DNA of 5,874 nt from Deltaproteobacteria bacterium (GTDB lineage: Bacteria > Desulfobacterota > WTBG01): positions 1 to 5,874 of the forward strand of contig WTBG01000193.1 of NCBI GenBank assembly GCA_013139225.1, given 5' to 3'. A model generated the notes under the pieces. The model had not been told where the DNA came from, did not search any database, and worked only from the letters and a program-made list of their open reading frames with translations. Of this stretch, positions 1 to 5,370 are shown piece after piece; within the stretch, counting starts at the first letter, position 1, and every line of letters begins with the position of its first letter. Made by a program: the position numbers and the translations under genes.

Positions 1-556
1 AAAGGTCACCAGGCAAGAACCCCAGTTTCTCACCAGCTTCTACAGCCGGGCGAGTTAAAATAATGCGATCAAACTCTTTTTTAGTCAGTGCAGCAATAGC
101 CATGGCCATGGCTAAATATGTTTTACCTGTTCCTGCCGGTCCAATGCTAATTACTATATCATATTTTCTAATGGCATCAATATACTGTTTTTGAACAATG
201 GTTTTTGGTGAAATCAGTCGTTGCTTAGGAGAAACATGAATCGTATCCAGAAAGATATTTTTTAAATTAGCAGTTTCATCATCTCTTAAAATCTTGATGG
301 CATAATCAATCTCATTATGGTAAATAGAGTGATCGGATTCAATAAGAAAGTAAAGCTCTTGCATTAATCTCTTGGTTAGTTGAACATTATCTGTTTCTCC
401 ATGAACACTAATGGCATTACCTCTTACATTAATCTTGACTTTTAGAGCTTTTTCAATGAACTTCAAGTTTTCATCATATTCTCCAAGCAGGGCTTTTACG
501 AGATGGTTGTCTTCGAAAGTCAATTTTGAGGTTGTTTCTATATTTTTCTTGGCCAA
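1..556 (-). CDS. phoH: PhoH-like P-loop ATPase, N-terminal part (gene runs off the left edge)
   Basis: The 185 visible codons encode the first part of a PhoH-family protein; the family is usually about 320-330 residues, so the C-terminal part lies outside. Residues about 12-75 form the small KH-like N-terminal region. A linker leads to a Walker A motif, GPAGTGKT, at residues 139-146. It is followed by the family signature TRPAVEAGEKLGFLPGDL at 168-185. PhoH proteins are cytoplasmic ATPases linked to RNA metabolism and phosphate or stress responses; their exact substrate is not settled. The start is a TTG codon. An in-frame TAA lies only three codons upstream, AAGGGG sits 5 nt before the TTG, and the first in-frame ATG is not until residue 65. 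The gene follows yjbQ by 36 nt on the same strand, so the two are probably co-transcribed. In many bacteria phoH precedes a 7TM-HD hydrolase gene and ybeY; those would lie beyond position 1. Identification is firm; the role is known only at family level. Confidence 0.95.
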   Translation of the reverse strand, partial: MAKKNIETTSKLTFEDNHLVKALLGEYDENLKFIEKALKVKINVRGNAISVHGETDNVQLTKRLMQELYFLIESDHSIYHNEIDYAIKILRDDETANLKNIFLDTIHVSPKQRLISPKTIVQKQYIDAIRKYDIVISIGPAGTGKTYLAMAMAIAALTKKEFDRIILTRPAVEAGEKLGFLPGDL

Positions 557-561
557 TAAAA

Positions 562-567
562 CCCCTT
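562..567 (-). promoter_or_regulatory. Ribosome binding site of phoH, supporting the TTG start
   Basis: AAGGGG on the minus strand lies 5 nt before the TTG at 556-554. Together with the in-frame TAA at 566-568, which overlaps this site, it leaves TTG as the only reasonable initiation codon near the start of the conserved region. Confidence 0.7.
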
Positions 568-592
568 AAGCAAAAGGAAGATTGTTTTTGCG

Positions 593-1012
593 TCAGACTC
601 CCAAAATCTGAACTTGAACGTCTCTCTTTCTTGGGCGATTATCAAAATCAAGTAAAACAATTTGCTGCCAGGTTCCCAGCAGCAGTCTGCTCTCTCTTAC
701 AGGAATATTTAAAGAAGCTCCTAGGAGAGCAGCTCTTACATGTGAGTAACCATTGCCATCTCCCCAGCGACTGTCATGCTCATATTGTATACCTTGAGGA
801 GCTATCTTTTCAATGGCCCTTTTTAAATCGTTTATCACACCAGATTCGTACTCGATAGTAGTAAGAGACGCTGTAGAACCCGAGATGAAAAGCAGAAGAT
901 TACCATTCTCAATCCCTGAAGATTGTACCATGTCTTCCACTTCAGAAGTAATATCTATGATATCTGTCTCGCTACTGGTATTAAAAGAAATAACATTATG
1001 TACAATATTCAT
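593..1012 (-). CDS. yjbQ: YjbQ / UPF0047 family protein
   Basis: This complete 139-residue protein has the normal length for the YjbQ (UPF0047) family of compact cytoplasmic proteins. Conserved blocks appear in order: GSTASLTTIEYESG (residues 45-58), YEHDSRWGDGNGYSHVRAALLG (77-98, including H79, D80 and H91), LGTWQ (112-116) and LDFDNRPRKRDVQVQILG (121-138). The GSTA-TIEYE version resembles archaeal and planctomycete members more than E. coli YjbQ. Some family members show weak thiamine-phosphate synthase activity, hence the name 'secondary thiamine-phosphate synthase', but the physiological role is not established. One small deviation is ESRL at 107-110, where most relatives have a glycine (xDGxL). 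The ATG at 1012 starts exactly at the conserved N-terminus, though its Shine-Dalgarno is weak (AACGGG directly upstream). The gene is followed after 36 nt by phoH and is divergent from mazG. Confidence 0.93.
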   Translation of the reverse strand: MNIVHNVISFNTSSETDIIDITSEVEDMVQSSGIENGNLLLFISGSTASLTTIEYESGVINDLKRAIEKIAPQGIQYEHDSRWGDGNGYSHVRAALLGASLNIPVRESRLLLGTWQQIVLLDFDNRPRKRDVQVQILGV

Positions 1013-1051
1013 CCCGTTTCTTATCGGCAGAAAAGGTTTAAAATTGAATAA

Positions 1052-1074
1052 CCCCGCTGCTCAAAACAACGGGG
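1052..1074 (-). other. Hairpin in the yjbQ leader or upstream region
   Basis: On the minus strand CCCCGTTG and CAGCGGGG form an 8-bp stem around a 7-nt loop (TTTTGAG). The stem is complete only in the minus-strand RNA: its single T·G wobble would be a C·A mismatch in the plus-strand transcript. It lies about 40 nt before the yjbQ start and is followed by the loosely T-rich TTATTCAATTTT. It could be a leader attenuator, a weak terminator for transcription entering from the mazG side, or an mRNA-stabilising hairpin. The sequence cannot separate these options. Confidence 0.45.
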
Positions 1075-1152
1075 GTACAATCTCCTGCTCTAATATGCAT
1101 TAATGATTAAATTACCTATCATACAAAAATCTTAAATGCAAGCATTTTCATA

Positions 1153-1181
1153 TTGAAAATAATAATTATTAATCTTTAAAT
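1153..1181 (+). promoter_or_regulatory. Candidate sigma70-type promoter of mazG
   Basis: TTGAAA at 1153-1158 (five of six to the -35 consensus) is followed after 17 nt by TTAAAT at 1176-1181 (four of six to the -10 consensus). Transcription would begin about 15-20 nt before the mazG ATG, with the AAGGGAG ribosome site in between. The spacer contains a 12-bp AT palindrome, TAATAATTATTA (1159-1170), which could be an operator or chance in such AT-rich DNA. The whole region is AT-rich, so random matches are likely. No promoter of comparable quality was found for yjbQ on the opposite strand. Confidence 0.25.
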
Positions 1182-1208
1182 TACAGTTAGTTAGCTAAGG
1201 GAGAATCG

Positions 1209-1994
1209 ATGAAAGGCAAAAACAATCTGGAAGAACTTGTAGAACTGGTTAGAAAATTAAGAGGACCTGATGGTTGTCCCTGGGATAGAGAGCAGAAAGT
1301 ATCTGATCTAAAATCTTATCTTGTCGGCGAAGTCTACGAAGTGCTTGATGCCATTGACCTTAATGATTCTTCAAAAATCAAAGAGGAGTCTGGTGATCTT
1401 TTTTTTCTGATCGTTTTTTTGGTGGATATATTTCGCGAGAGAGATGATTTTAATATCTATGAAATGATCGGGATGGTAATGGACAAAATGATCAGACGTC
1501 ATCCGCACGTTTTCGGGGATAAAAGGGTTAAAGATACTGACGAGGTAAAAACGAACTGGCGTAAAATTAAAGAAGAGGAAGGTAAACCAGCTATTGGTGA
1601 ATCCATCTTAGACGGTGTCCACGATTTCTTGCCCGCACTTTTTCAAGCTCAACTCCTCACTCAAAAAGCATCCCGAGTAGGATTTGATTGGCAGACTCCA
1701 AACCAAGTCATCAGCAAAATTGAAGAAGAGCTTGAAGAGCTAAAAAAGAGCATTGAAGACAAAGAAAGCAAAGCTATAGAAAACGAGCTTGGAGACGTTT
1801 TCTTCTCCTTAGTAAATCTCGGAAGGTTCATGAAAATGGATTCAGAAAAAGCACTCAGGAAAACCAATAAAAAGTTTATAAATCGATTCCACTACATTGA
1901 AAAATCATTACGTGATGCTGACCGTGATATCAAACAAGCAACTCTTAAAGAAATGGATTTATTGTGGGAAAAAGCCAAAGAATGTGAAAGGTAA
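1209..1994 (+). CDS. mazG: Nucleoside triphosphate pyrophosphohydrolase MazG
   Basis: This complete 261-residue protein has the two tandem all-alpha MazG domains typical of the long bacterial form (about 260-280 residues). It hydrolyses (d)NTPs to NMP and pyrophosphate in the cytoplasm, cleaning the nucleotide pool; in E. coli it also influences ppGpp levels. Domain 1 carries the GCPWD motif (residues 22-26) and metal-binding acidic residues E41, E44, E60 and D63. Domain 2 carries E174, E177, E193 and D196 within IEEELEEL and ENELGDVFFSLVNL. In domain 1 the usual EExxE appears as GEVYE, with G40 replacing the first Glu; E. coli work indicates the C-terminal domain does most of the catalysis, and that site is intact here. 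AAGGGAG lies 6 nt before the ATG. The gene is alone on the plus strand, divergent from yjbQ and convergent with the cupredoxin-like gene. The 88 nt after its stop contain no convincing terminator. Confidence 0.97.
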   Translation: MKGKNNLEELVELVRKLRGPDGCPWDREQKVSDLKSYLVGEVYEVLDAIDLNDSSKIKEESGDLFFLIVFLVDIFRERDDFNIYEMIGMVMDKMIRRHPHVFGDKRVKDTDEVKTNWRKIKEEEGKPAIGESILDGVHDFLPALFQAQLLTQKASRVGFDWQTPNQVISKIEEELEELKKSIEDKESKAIENELGDVFFSLVNLGRFMKMDSEKALRKTNKKFINRFHYIEKSLRDADRDIKQATLKEMDLLWEKAKECER

Positions 1995-2082
1995 AAATCC
2001 AAAAGATACTGGTTGGATGTTAAAAGCCAGTTGCAAGACGTTAATTGTCAGTTTAAGCACATGCTTTGTAGTATGAATAACA

Positions 2083-2994
2083 TCATTTTATCCAAATGGT
2101 TCCGTAGTGTTCCTTGCCTTTCTTCCCCAGGAAAAAAGCTTTTGAAGGTTTGGTTTTATATGCATACCTTCCTCTCTCAACAAAACATAGACTCGCAGTT
2201 CCACCTGAAGAAATTTTGTTAGATTCATAAGACCCGTCCTTACCAATAAAAAAGTTCGCTGGAGAACTACAGGCAAGCACAACTTGTTTCCCAACAAAAA
2301 TTATCTCTACAGCATATCTGGAGTGGTTTACCCAAATCACCGTAGTCCCCTGTGGTGCAAAAAGAGTTAGAGGACTTGGTTCTTCAAAAGTTTTGACAAC
2401 AACAATTTTATTGATTAATTTTATTTCATCCGTTTTCTCTTCAGCAGCTTCCAATACAAGGCTCTCTTCCTCAGCTTGTTTTTCTAATTTATGATCAATA
2501 TATATAACCTTCAATGTAATTTTCTCAGACTCTGTACAATCCGTGTAAATGTCCCGATCACCTTGTGTTATTCTTGCGACATCATAGAATACATTTGAAT
2601 AGCTTGTTCCTTTTGTAGAACCATATTTTCCAGTCAATAACTCCATCAACACTTTTTGTTCATGTTTGCAAGCATCATCATTTTCCATTTCACCTTGTGC
2701 CCAAATTGAATAGATTATTTTTGTTACAGGAGTTATAAGGATATAATAGGTGTCAAACTTATCATATGGATTGATGGGGGTAAATTTGTATAAAGGAGTT
2801 CCATCCGTCATATGGGACTTCCCTATTGCCGTTTCCACATCAAATTTATCGCCAATCCTGGCACCAAAGGCACCCTCAATTCTACTTGCTGCCTTATTTG
2901 CTATTTTCTGCTCTAAAGACTTCCCAGTATCTGCATTCGTAAACGTTACCAAAAGGGGAACTATAAATATTGCAAAGGCACTCATTCGCTTCAT
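2083..2994 (-). CDS. Exported hypothetical protein with a C-terminal cupredoxin-like domain
   Basis: I do not recognise a named family for the full protein. From the ATG at 2994 it is 303 residues, beginning MKRMSAFAIFIVPLLVTFTNA: basic start, hydrophobic core and a likely signal peptidase I cut after TNA. The mature N-terminal part (about 130 residues, with GAFGARIGDKF and TYYILITPVTKIIYSIWA) is a mixed alpha/beta region whose two cysteines, in DACKHE and YTDCTE, could form a disulfide. A short acidic helix follows. The last 105 or so residues look like a cupredoxin beta-sandwich: APQGTTVIWVNHSRYAVEIIF, then ERGRYAYKT, ending YGTIWIK. The expected copper ligands appear absent. The ORF extends to an ATG at 3096 that overlaps the epimerase stop as ATGA. 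I prefer 2994 because it gives a clean signal peptide and has GAGAGGG 9 nt upstream; the extra 34 residues are hydrophilic and partly made of a tandem repeat. The gene is last in the mutase cluster. Confidence 0.8.
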   Translation of the reverse strand: MKRMSAFAIFIVPLLVTFTNADTGKSLEQKIANKAASRIEGAFGARIGDKFDVETAIGKSHMTDGTPLYKFTPINPYDKFDTYYILITPVTKIIYSIWAQGEMENDDACKHEQKVLMELLTGKYGSTKGTSYSNVFYDVARITQGDRDIYTDCTESEKITLKVIYIDHKLEKQAEEESLVLEAAEEKTDEIKLINKIVVVKTFEEPSPLTLFAPQGTTVIWVNHSRYAVEIIFVGKQVVLACSSPANFFIGKDGSYESNKISSGGTASLCFVERGRYAYKTKPSKAFFLGKKGKEHYGTIWIK

Positions 2995-3052
2995 CTTAAA
3001 AACCCTCTCGTAAATTGTTTGCTTATTCTTATTCGTATTCATAGGGGGGCCT

Positions 3053-3082
3053 TCTGTATCCTGCATCTTTGTATCCTGCATC
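3053..3082 (-). repeat. Two-copy 15-bp tandem repeat at the cupredoxin gene's 5' end
   Basis: Two adjacent 15-bp units (3053-3067 and 3068-3082) share 14 of 15 bases, including the 13-mer TGTATCCTGCATC. If the upstream ATG at 3096 were used, the repeat would encode MQDTK-MQDTE in a poorly conserved N-terminal extension. The unit length is a multiple of three, so duplication would not shift the frame. It more probably lies in the untranslated gap between the epimerase stop and the true start at 2994. Confidence 0.75.
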
Positions 3083-3092
3083 ATCTTCTCTT

Positions 3093-3497
3093 TCATTCTC
3101 TTTCCGATATCTCTAAGAGGATTCCCCCCGTTGCCTTAGGATGAAGAAAGGCAATCTTGGCATTACCTGCACCATAACGTGGTTGTTGATCAATCAAACG
3201 AAAACCTTTCTCTTTCAGTTCTTTCAATGCCTCCTCAATATTTTCAACTCTAAGTGCTACATGTTGAATGCCTTCGCCTCTCTTCTCAATAAACTTTGCA
3301 ACAGGGCCGTCCGGAGAAGTGGATTCCAGTAATTCCAGTTCCGTATCACCTAGGGGCAGAAATGCAACTTTGACTTTCTGTTCATCAATTACCTCTTCAC
3401 CCACAGATGAGAGACCTAATGTGTCACGATAAAATGCAAGGGCTTCATCCATATTCTTTACTGCAATTCCTATGTGATCTAATTTTGTTACTTTCAT
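3093..3497 (-). CDS. mce: Methylmalonyl-CoA epimerase (VOC superfamily)
   Basis: This complete 134-residue protein has the two paired beta-alpha-beta-beta-beta modules of the vicinal oxygen chelate fold and the usual length of bacterial methylmalonyl-CoA epimerases. The enzyme interconverts (2S)- and (2R)-methylmalonyl-CoA, linking propionyl-CoA carboxylation to the B12-dependent mutase. Expected metal ligands are in place: H8 (LDHIGIAV), E55 at the position of the Gln ligand of the Propionibacterium enzyme, H79 (GIQHVAL) and E129 (GGILLEIS). The segment GEGIQHVALRVENIEEAL is characteristic of the family. The ATG at 3497 has AAAGGAG 6 nt upstream. The gene follows meaB by 39 nt; that gap contains a copy of the dispersed ACCACAGAGGACA repeat ending next to the ribosome site. 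Other VOC proteins can look similar by eye, but co-direction with MeaB and a mutase B12 subunit makes the call secure. Confidence 0.95.
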   Translation of the reverse strand: MKVTKLDHIGIAVKNMDEALAFYRDTLGLSSVGEEVIDEQKVKVAFLPLGDTELELLESTSPDGPVAKFIEKRGEGIQHVALRVENIEEALKELKEKGFRLIDQQPRYGAGNAKIAFLHPKATGGILLEISERE

Positions 3498-3513
3498 CTT
3501 TCTCTCCTTTCCT

Positions 3514-3528
3514 TGTCCTCTGTGGTTT
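3514..3528 (-). repeat. Dispersed repeat copy 1, between meaB and mce
   Basis: The 15-mer AAACCACAGAGGACA (minus strand) is identical to copy 2 at 5093-5107, and its first 11 bases match copy 3 at 5371-5381. It fills much of the 39-nt gap between meaB and mce and runs up to the mce ribosome binding site. Similar 'ACCACAGAGGACACAGAG' sequences recur between genes in many environmental bacterial genomes; their origin and role are unclear to me. Confidence 0.7.
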
Positions 3529-3536
3529 TATGTTTG

Positions 3537-4478
3537 TTATTTCTCTTCTAATAGATTTAATAAAATGTCAACACTGGAATAAGGATCGTTCTCTCGGTTG
3601 TTAATCTGTTCAATAAGATCTTCAAAAGGATGCATTCCTTTAATTCTATCATGCACATACTGGGATATCTTTTGCTCAAGTAATTTAGTGATTTCCCTGC
3701 CTATTCTTTCTTTCCGTTTAGCATTTAATAAGTCGTTTTCGGTAAGATGTTTGCGATGGAGCATAATCTGCTCAATCAGTTCGTCGATTCCCTGATTTTC
3801 AGTGGCAATCGTTTTTACTATGGGTTGTCTCCAAACAGTGGTCAAAGGGTTCAAATCCAACATAGCACTGATCATGGTTACAACATGATCTGCTCCTTCA
3901 CGATCAGACTTGTTAACCACAAATATGTCTCCAATTTCCATAATGCCCGCTTTGAGCGTCTGAATATCATCGCCCAGGCCTGGAACAGAAACTACAATGG
4001 AAGTATCTACTATTTGCACAACTTCAACCTCATCCTGTCCTATGCCGATGGTTTCGATAAGTATGCAGTCTTTACCAGAAGCGTCAAGGATTTTGATTAC
4101 ATCAGAGGTTGCCTGAGATATCCCTCCCAGACCTCCTCTCGTTCCAAGACTTCTAATAAAAACACCCTCCTTATCGGTTACTTCACGCATTCGGACACGA
4201 TCACCCAAAAGAGCCCCTCCAGTAAAAGGGCTGGAAGGATCAATGGCTATAATACCTATGCTATAGTTCTGGTTGTGCAGAGCAAGCGCAACTCTATCCA
4301 CTAAAGTGCTTTTGCCCGAACCCGTAGGACCCGTGAATCCAATGAGGTAAGCATTCCCTGTGTGTGGATAGACCTGTTTCATAGCCTCCATCCAACCAGG
4401 AAGCTCATTCTCTACCATAGTTATGAGCTGAGCAATGGCACGTTCAGAACCGTTCAATGCCTCTTTTACCAGTTCCAT
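3537..4478 (-). CDS. meaB: Methylmalonyl-CoA mutase-associated GTPase MeaB (ArgK/LAO family)
   Basis: This complete 313-residue protein has the usual length for the MeaB/ArgK family of G3E (SIMIBI) GTPases. MeaB binds methylmalonyl-CoA mutase, uses GTP to gate adenosylcobalamin loading, and protects the enzyme from inactivation. The order of motifs is canonical: Walker A GPTGSGKST (residues 50-58), DPSSPFTGGALLGDR (80-94, Mg2+ and switch region), RSLGTRGGLGG (109-119), ETIGIGQDEVEV (142-153) and the guanine-specificity motif NKSD (189-192). The C-terminal helices (about 250-313) are the dimerisation arm. The family's older label 'LAO/AO transport ATPase' is misleading. The gene starts 27 nt after the stop of the B12-subunit gene. 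The ATG at 4478 matches the family N-terminus (SERAIAQLITMVEN) but has no clear Shine-Dalgarno, so it may depend on ribosomes arriving from the upstream gene. Confidence 0.97.
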   Translation of the reverse strand: MELVKEALNGSERAIAQLITMVENELPGWMEAMKQVYPHTGNAYLIGFTGPTGSGKSTLVDRVALALHNQNYSIGIIAIDPSSPFTGGALLGDRVRMREVTDKEGVFIRSLGTRGGLGGISQATSDVIKILDASGKDCILIETIGIGQDEVEVVQIVDTSIVVSVPGLGDDIQTLKAGIMEIGDIFVVNKSDREGADHVVTMISAMLDLNPLTTVWRQPIVKTIATENQGIDELIEQIMLHRKHLTENDLLNAKRKERIGREITKLLEQKISQYVHDRIKGMHPFEDLIEQINNRENDPYSSVDILLNLLEEK

Positions 4479-4505
4479 AAATAGTGACCGAGTATGGATA
4501 GCTGT

Positions 4506-4904
4506 TTAGGAAGGGAGGTGTTCCTTAACGTAGGTGATGATTGTTTCAGTGGATGTGCCTGGACCAAAGATTTCTGAAACTCCGGCTTTTTTTAGATTTG
4601 GGATATCTTCTTGTGGAATTACTCCACCTCCTATTACAAGAACCTTGTCCATCTTTTTCTCTTTCAATCCCTGCATGATTGCAGAAAACAGATGGTCATG
4701 TGCACCTGAAAGTATACTAAGCAGCAGGACATCAATATCTTCCTGTATTGCAGCACTAACAATCTGTTCCGGAGTTTGTCTTAAGCCAGTATAAATTACT
4801 TCCATACCAGAATCCCGTAGGGCACGGGATATTACTTTGGCACCTCTATCATGTCCGTCCAAACCCGGCTTTGCTACCATTGCCCGTATCTTCTTTTCAG
4901 TCAC
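4506..4904 (-). CDS. Cobalamin-binding (small) subunit of methylmalonyl-CoA mutase
   Basis: This complete 132-residue protein consists only of the flavodoxin-like B12-binding domain that forms the C-terminus of single-chain mutases. It binds adenosylcobalamin base-off/His-on. The signature D-x-H-x-x-G is D16-G-H18-D-R-G21, H18 being the expected axial cobalt ligand. S63-I-L65 and G92-G93 (VIGGGVIP) are the other cofactor-pocket motifs. A separate subunit of this size is known from archaeal and some bacterial methylmalonyl-CoA mutases, but also from isobutyryl-CoA (IcmB) and 2-hydroxyisobutyryl-CoA mutases; the downstream meaB and mce favour methylmalonyl-CoA. The catalytic large subunit is not in the window. 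The start is GTG at 4904-4902, with AGGAGG 6 nt upstream. It is the first gene of the cluster; about 0.5 kb without genes separates it from the divergent nitroreductase gene. Confidence 0.93.
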   Translation of the reverse strand: MTEKKIRAMVAKPGLDGHDRGAKVISRALRDSGMEVIYTGLRQTPEQIVSAAIQEDIDVLLLSILSGAHDHLFSAIMQGLKEKKMDKVLVIGGGVIPQEDIPNLKKAGVSEIFGPGTSTETIITYVKEHLPS

Positions 4905-4910
4905 TTAAAG

Positions 4911-4916
4911 CCTCCT
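4911..4916 (-). promoter_or_regulatory. Strong ribosome binding site for the GTG start of the B12-subunit gene
   Basis: AGGAGG on the minus strand lies 6 nt before the GTG at 4904. This consensus site at ideal spacing supports GTG as the start even though no ATG is nearby. It is the strongest Shine-Dalgarno in the cluster, as expected for the leading gene. Confidence 0.8.
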
Positions 4917-4970
4917 ATTAATATTTTTAAGTTGACGTTAATACAGCCAAAATGAAGGCCAATTCATATA

Positions 4971-5058
4971 TTAAGTAACACAGTAACTTTTTGCCTGTCA
5001 AGGATTTTTTGGTTTTGGTACATGAATCTTGACAGGGAGAGGTATATTTGTTACTTAA
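4971..5058. repeat. 88-nt imperfect inverted repeat with nested perfect arms
   Basis: The outer arms TTAAGTAACA (4971-4980) and TGTTACTTAA (5049-5058) are perfect 10-bp inverted repeats. The inner arms CCTGTCAAG (4994-5002) and CTTGACAGG (5028-5036) are perfect 9-bp inverted repeats on almost the same axis, offset by one bulged base (C4981). Most bases between the arms also pair if G·U is allowed in a plus-strand RNA, giving a long hairpin with a 25-nt loop region. Each arm contains an outward-facing TTGACA, a perfect -35 hexamer, but the hexamers 16-18 nt downstream (TTACTT/TACTTA) are poor -10 matches. TTAA at both outer ends could be a target duplication of a small non-autonomous element. 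The repeat lies 67 nt upstream of the B12-subunit gene. Function is undetermined: MITE-like element, divergent operator/promoter or structured RNA. Confidence 0.8.
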
Positions 5059-5092
5059 CAATACATGAACGGTAGCCAAAGGGGAAAACATG

Positions 5093-5107
5093 AAACCACA
5101 GAGGACA
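5093..5107 (+). repeat. Dispersed repeat copy 2 (AAACCACAGAGGACA)
   Basis: This 15-mer is identical to copy 1 (3514-3528) but in the opposite orientation. It continues into CAGAGAGAAAAT. The last bases start an inverted pair: ACAGAG at 5107-5112 and CTCTGT at 5134-5139, flanking the perfect 14-bp palindrome AAAATATATATTTT (5115-5128). This suggests that the repeat unit extends to about 5139. Confidence 0.7.
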
Positions 5108-5205
5108 CAGAGAGAAAATATATATTTTAAAAACTCTGTACTACAAACCTGCAACATCGTGTTTTTTTAGCAAAGTTTGATGTCTTCGTAAAAAGCAAAA
5201 ATCGA

Positions 5206-5274
5206 GTCACTCCCGCGAAAGCGGGAGTCCATAATAAACTGAAATCACTGGATTCCAGCTTCCGCAGGAATGAC
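5206..5274. repeat. REP-like palindromic unit in an inverted pair (BIME-like)
   Basis: Two 26-bp units face each other, 5206-5231 and 5249-5274, and match at 21 of 26 positions when one is reverse-complemented. Each is itself a hairpin. The left one is a perfect 8-bp stem ACTCCCGC/GCGGGAGT around GAAA (5209-5228). The right one is ATTCCAGC/GCAGGAAT around TTCC (5252-5271) with one A·A mismatch. Units beginning GTCA and ending TCCA around TCCCGC are a well-known intergenic repeat in environmental bacteria; REP elements of this kind are mobilised by separate REP-associated tyrosine transposases, none of which is in this window. The pair lies between two divergent genes, so it is not obviously a 3' transcript-stabilising element here. 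Confidence 0.75.
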
Positions 5275-5370
5275 AAGAAAGAGGCAATTTATGTTTTTGA
5301 GAAAACAGTAAGTTTAGTTTCATTCTTCGTGGTTATACTTGTTTTGGTTGCAACTTTGCTGCGCTGTATT

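Noticed and set aside
526..858. A 110-codon plus-strand ORF spanning the phoH start and yjbQ
   Set aside because: It overlaps two secure minus-strand genes and shows no family features; the minus-strand reading of the same DNA gives conserved YjbQ motifs.
2007..2030. Possible terminator between convergent mazG and the cupredoxin-like gene (ACTGG/CCAGT)
   Set aside because: The stem has only 5 bp with a 14-nt loop, and the following T-run on the minus strand is short, so chance is as likely.
3747..4304. A 185-codon plus-strand ORF antisense to meaB
   Set aside because: It lies wholly inside the well-supported meaB gene in the opposite strand, and its translation has no recognisable domain or composition of a real protein.
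5029..5057. TTGACA plus TACTTA at 17 nt spacing as a plus-strand promoter
   Set aside because: The -10 hexamer matches consensus at only two of six positions; it was folded into the inverted-repeat finding instead of being called as a promoter.
4927..5157. A 76-codon minus-strand ORF containing SLCVLCGFMF
   Set aside because: The peptide is just a translation of the dispersed repeat; the same phrase arises from the copy at 3514-3528. It has no ribosome site and spans the inverted repeat.
5090..5170. A 26-codon ORF starting MKPQRTQREN with AAAGGGG 6 nt before its ATG
   Set aside because: Its first half is the dispersed ACCACAGAGGACACAGAG repeat and the rest is AT palindrome, so the reading frame is most likely accidental.
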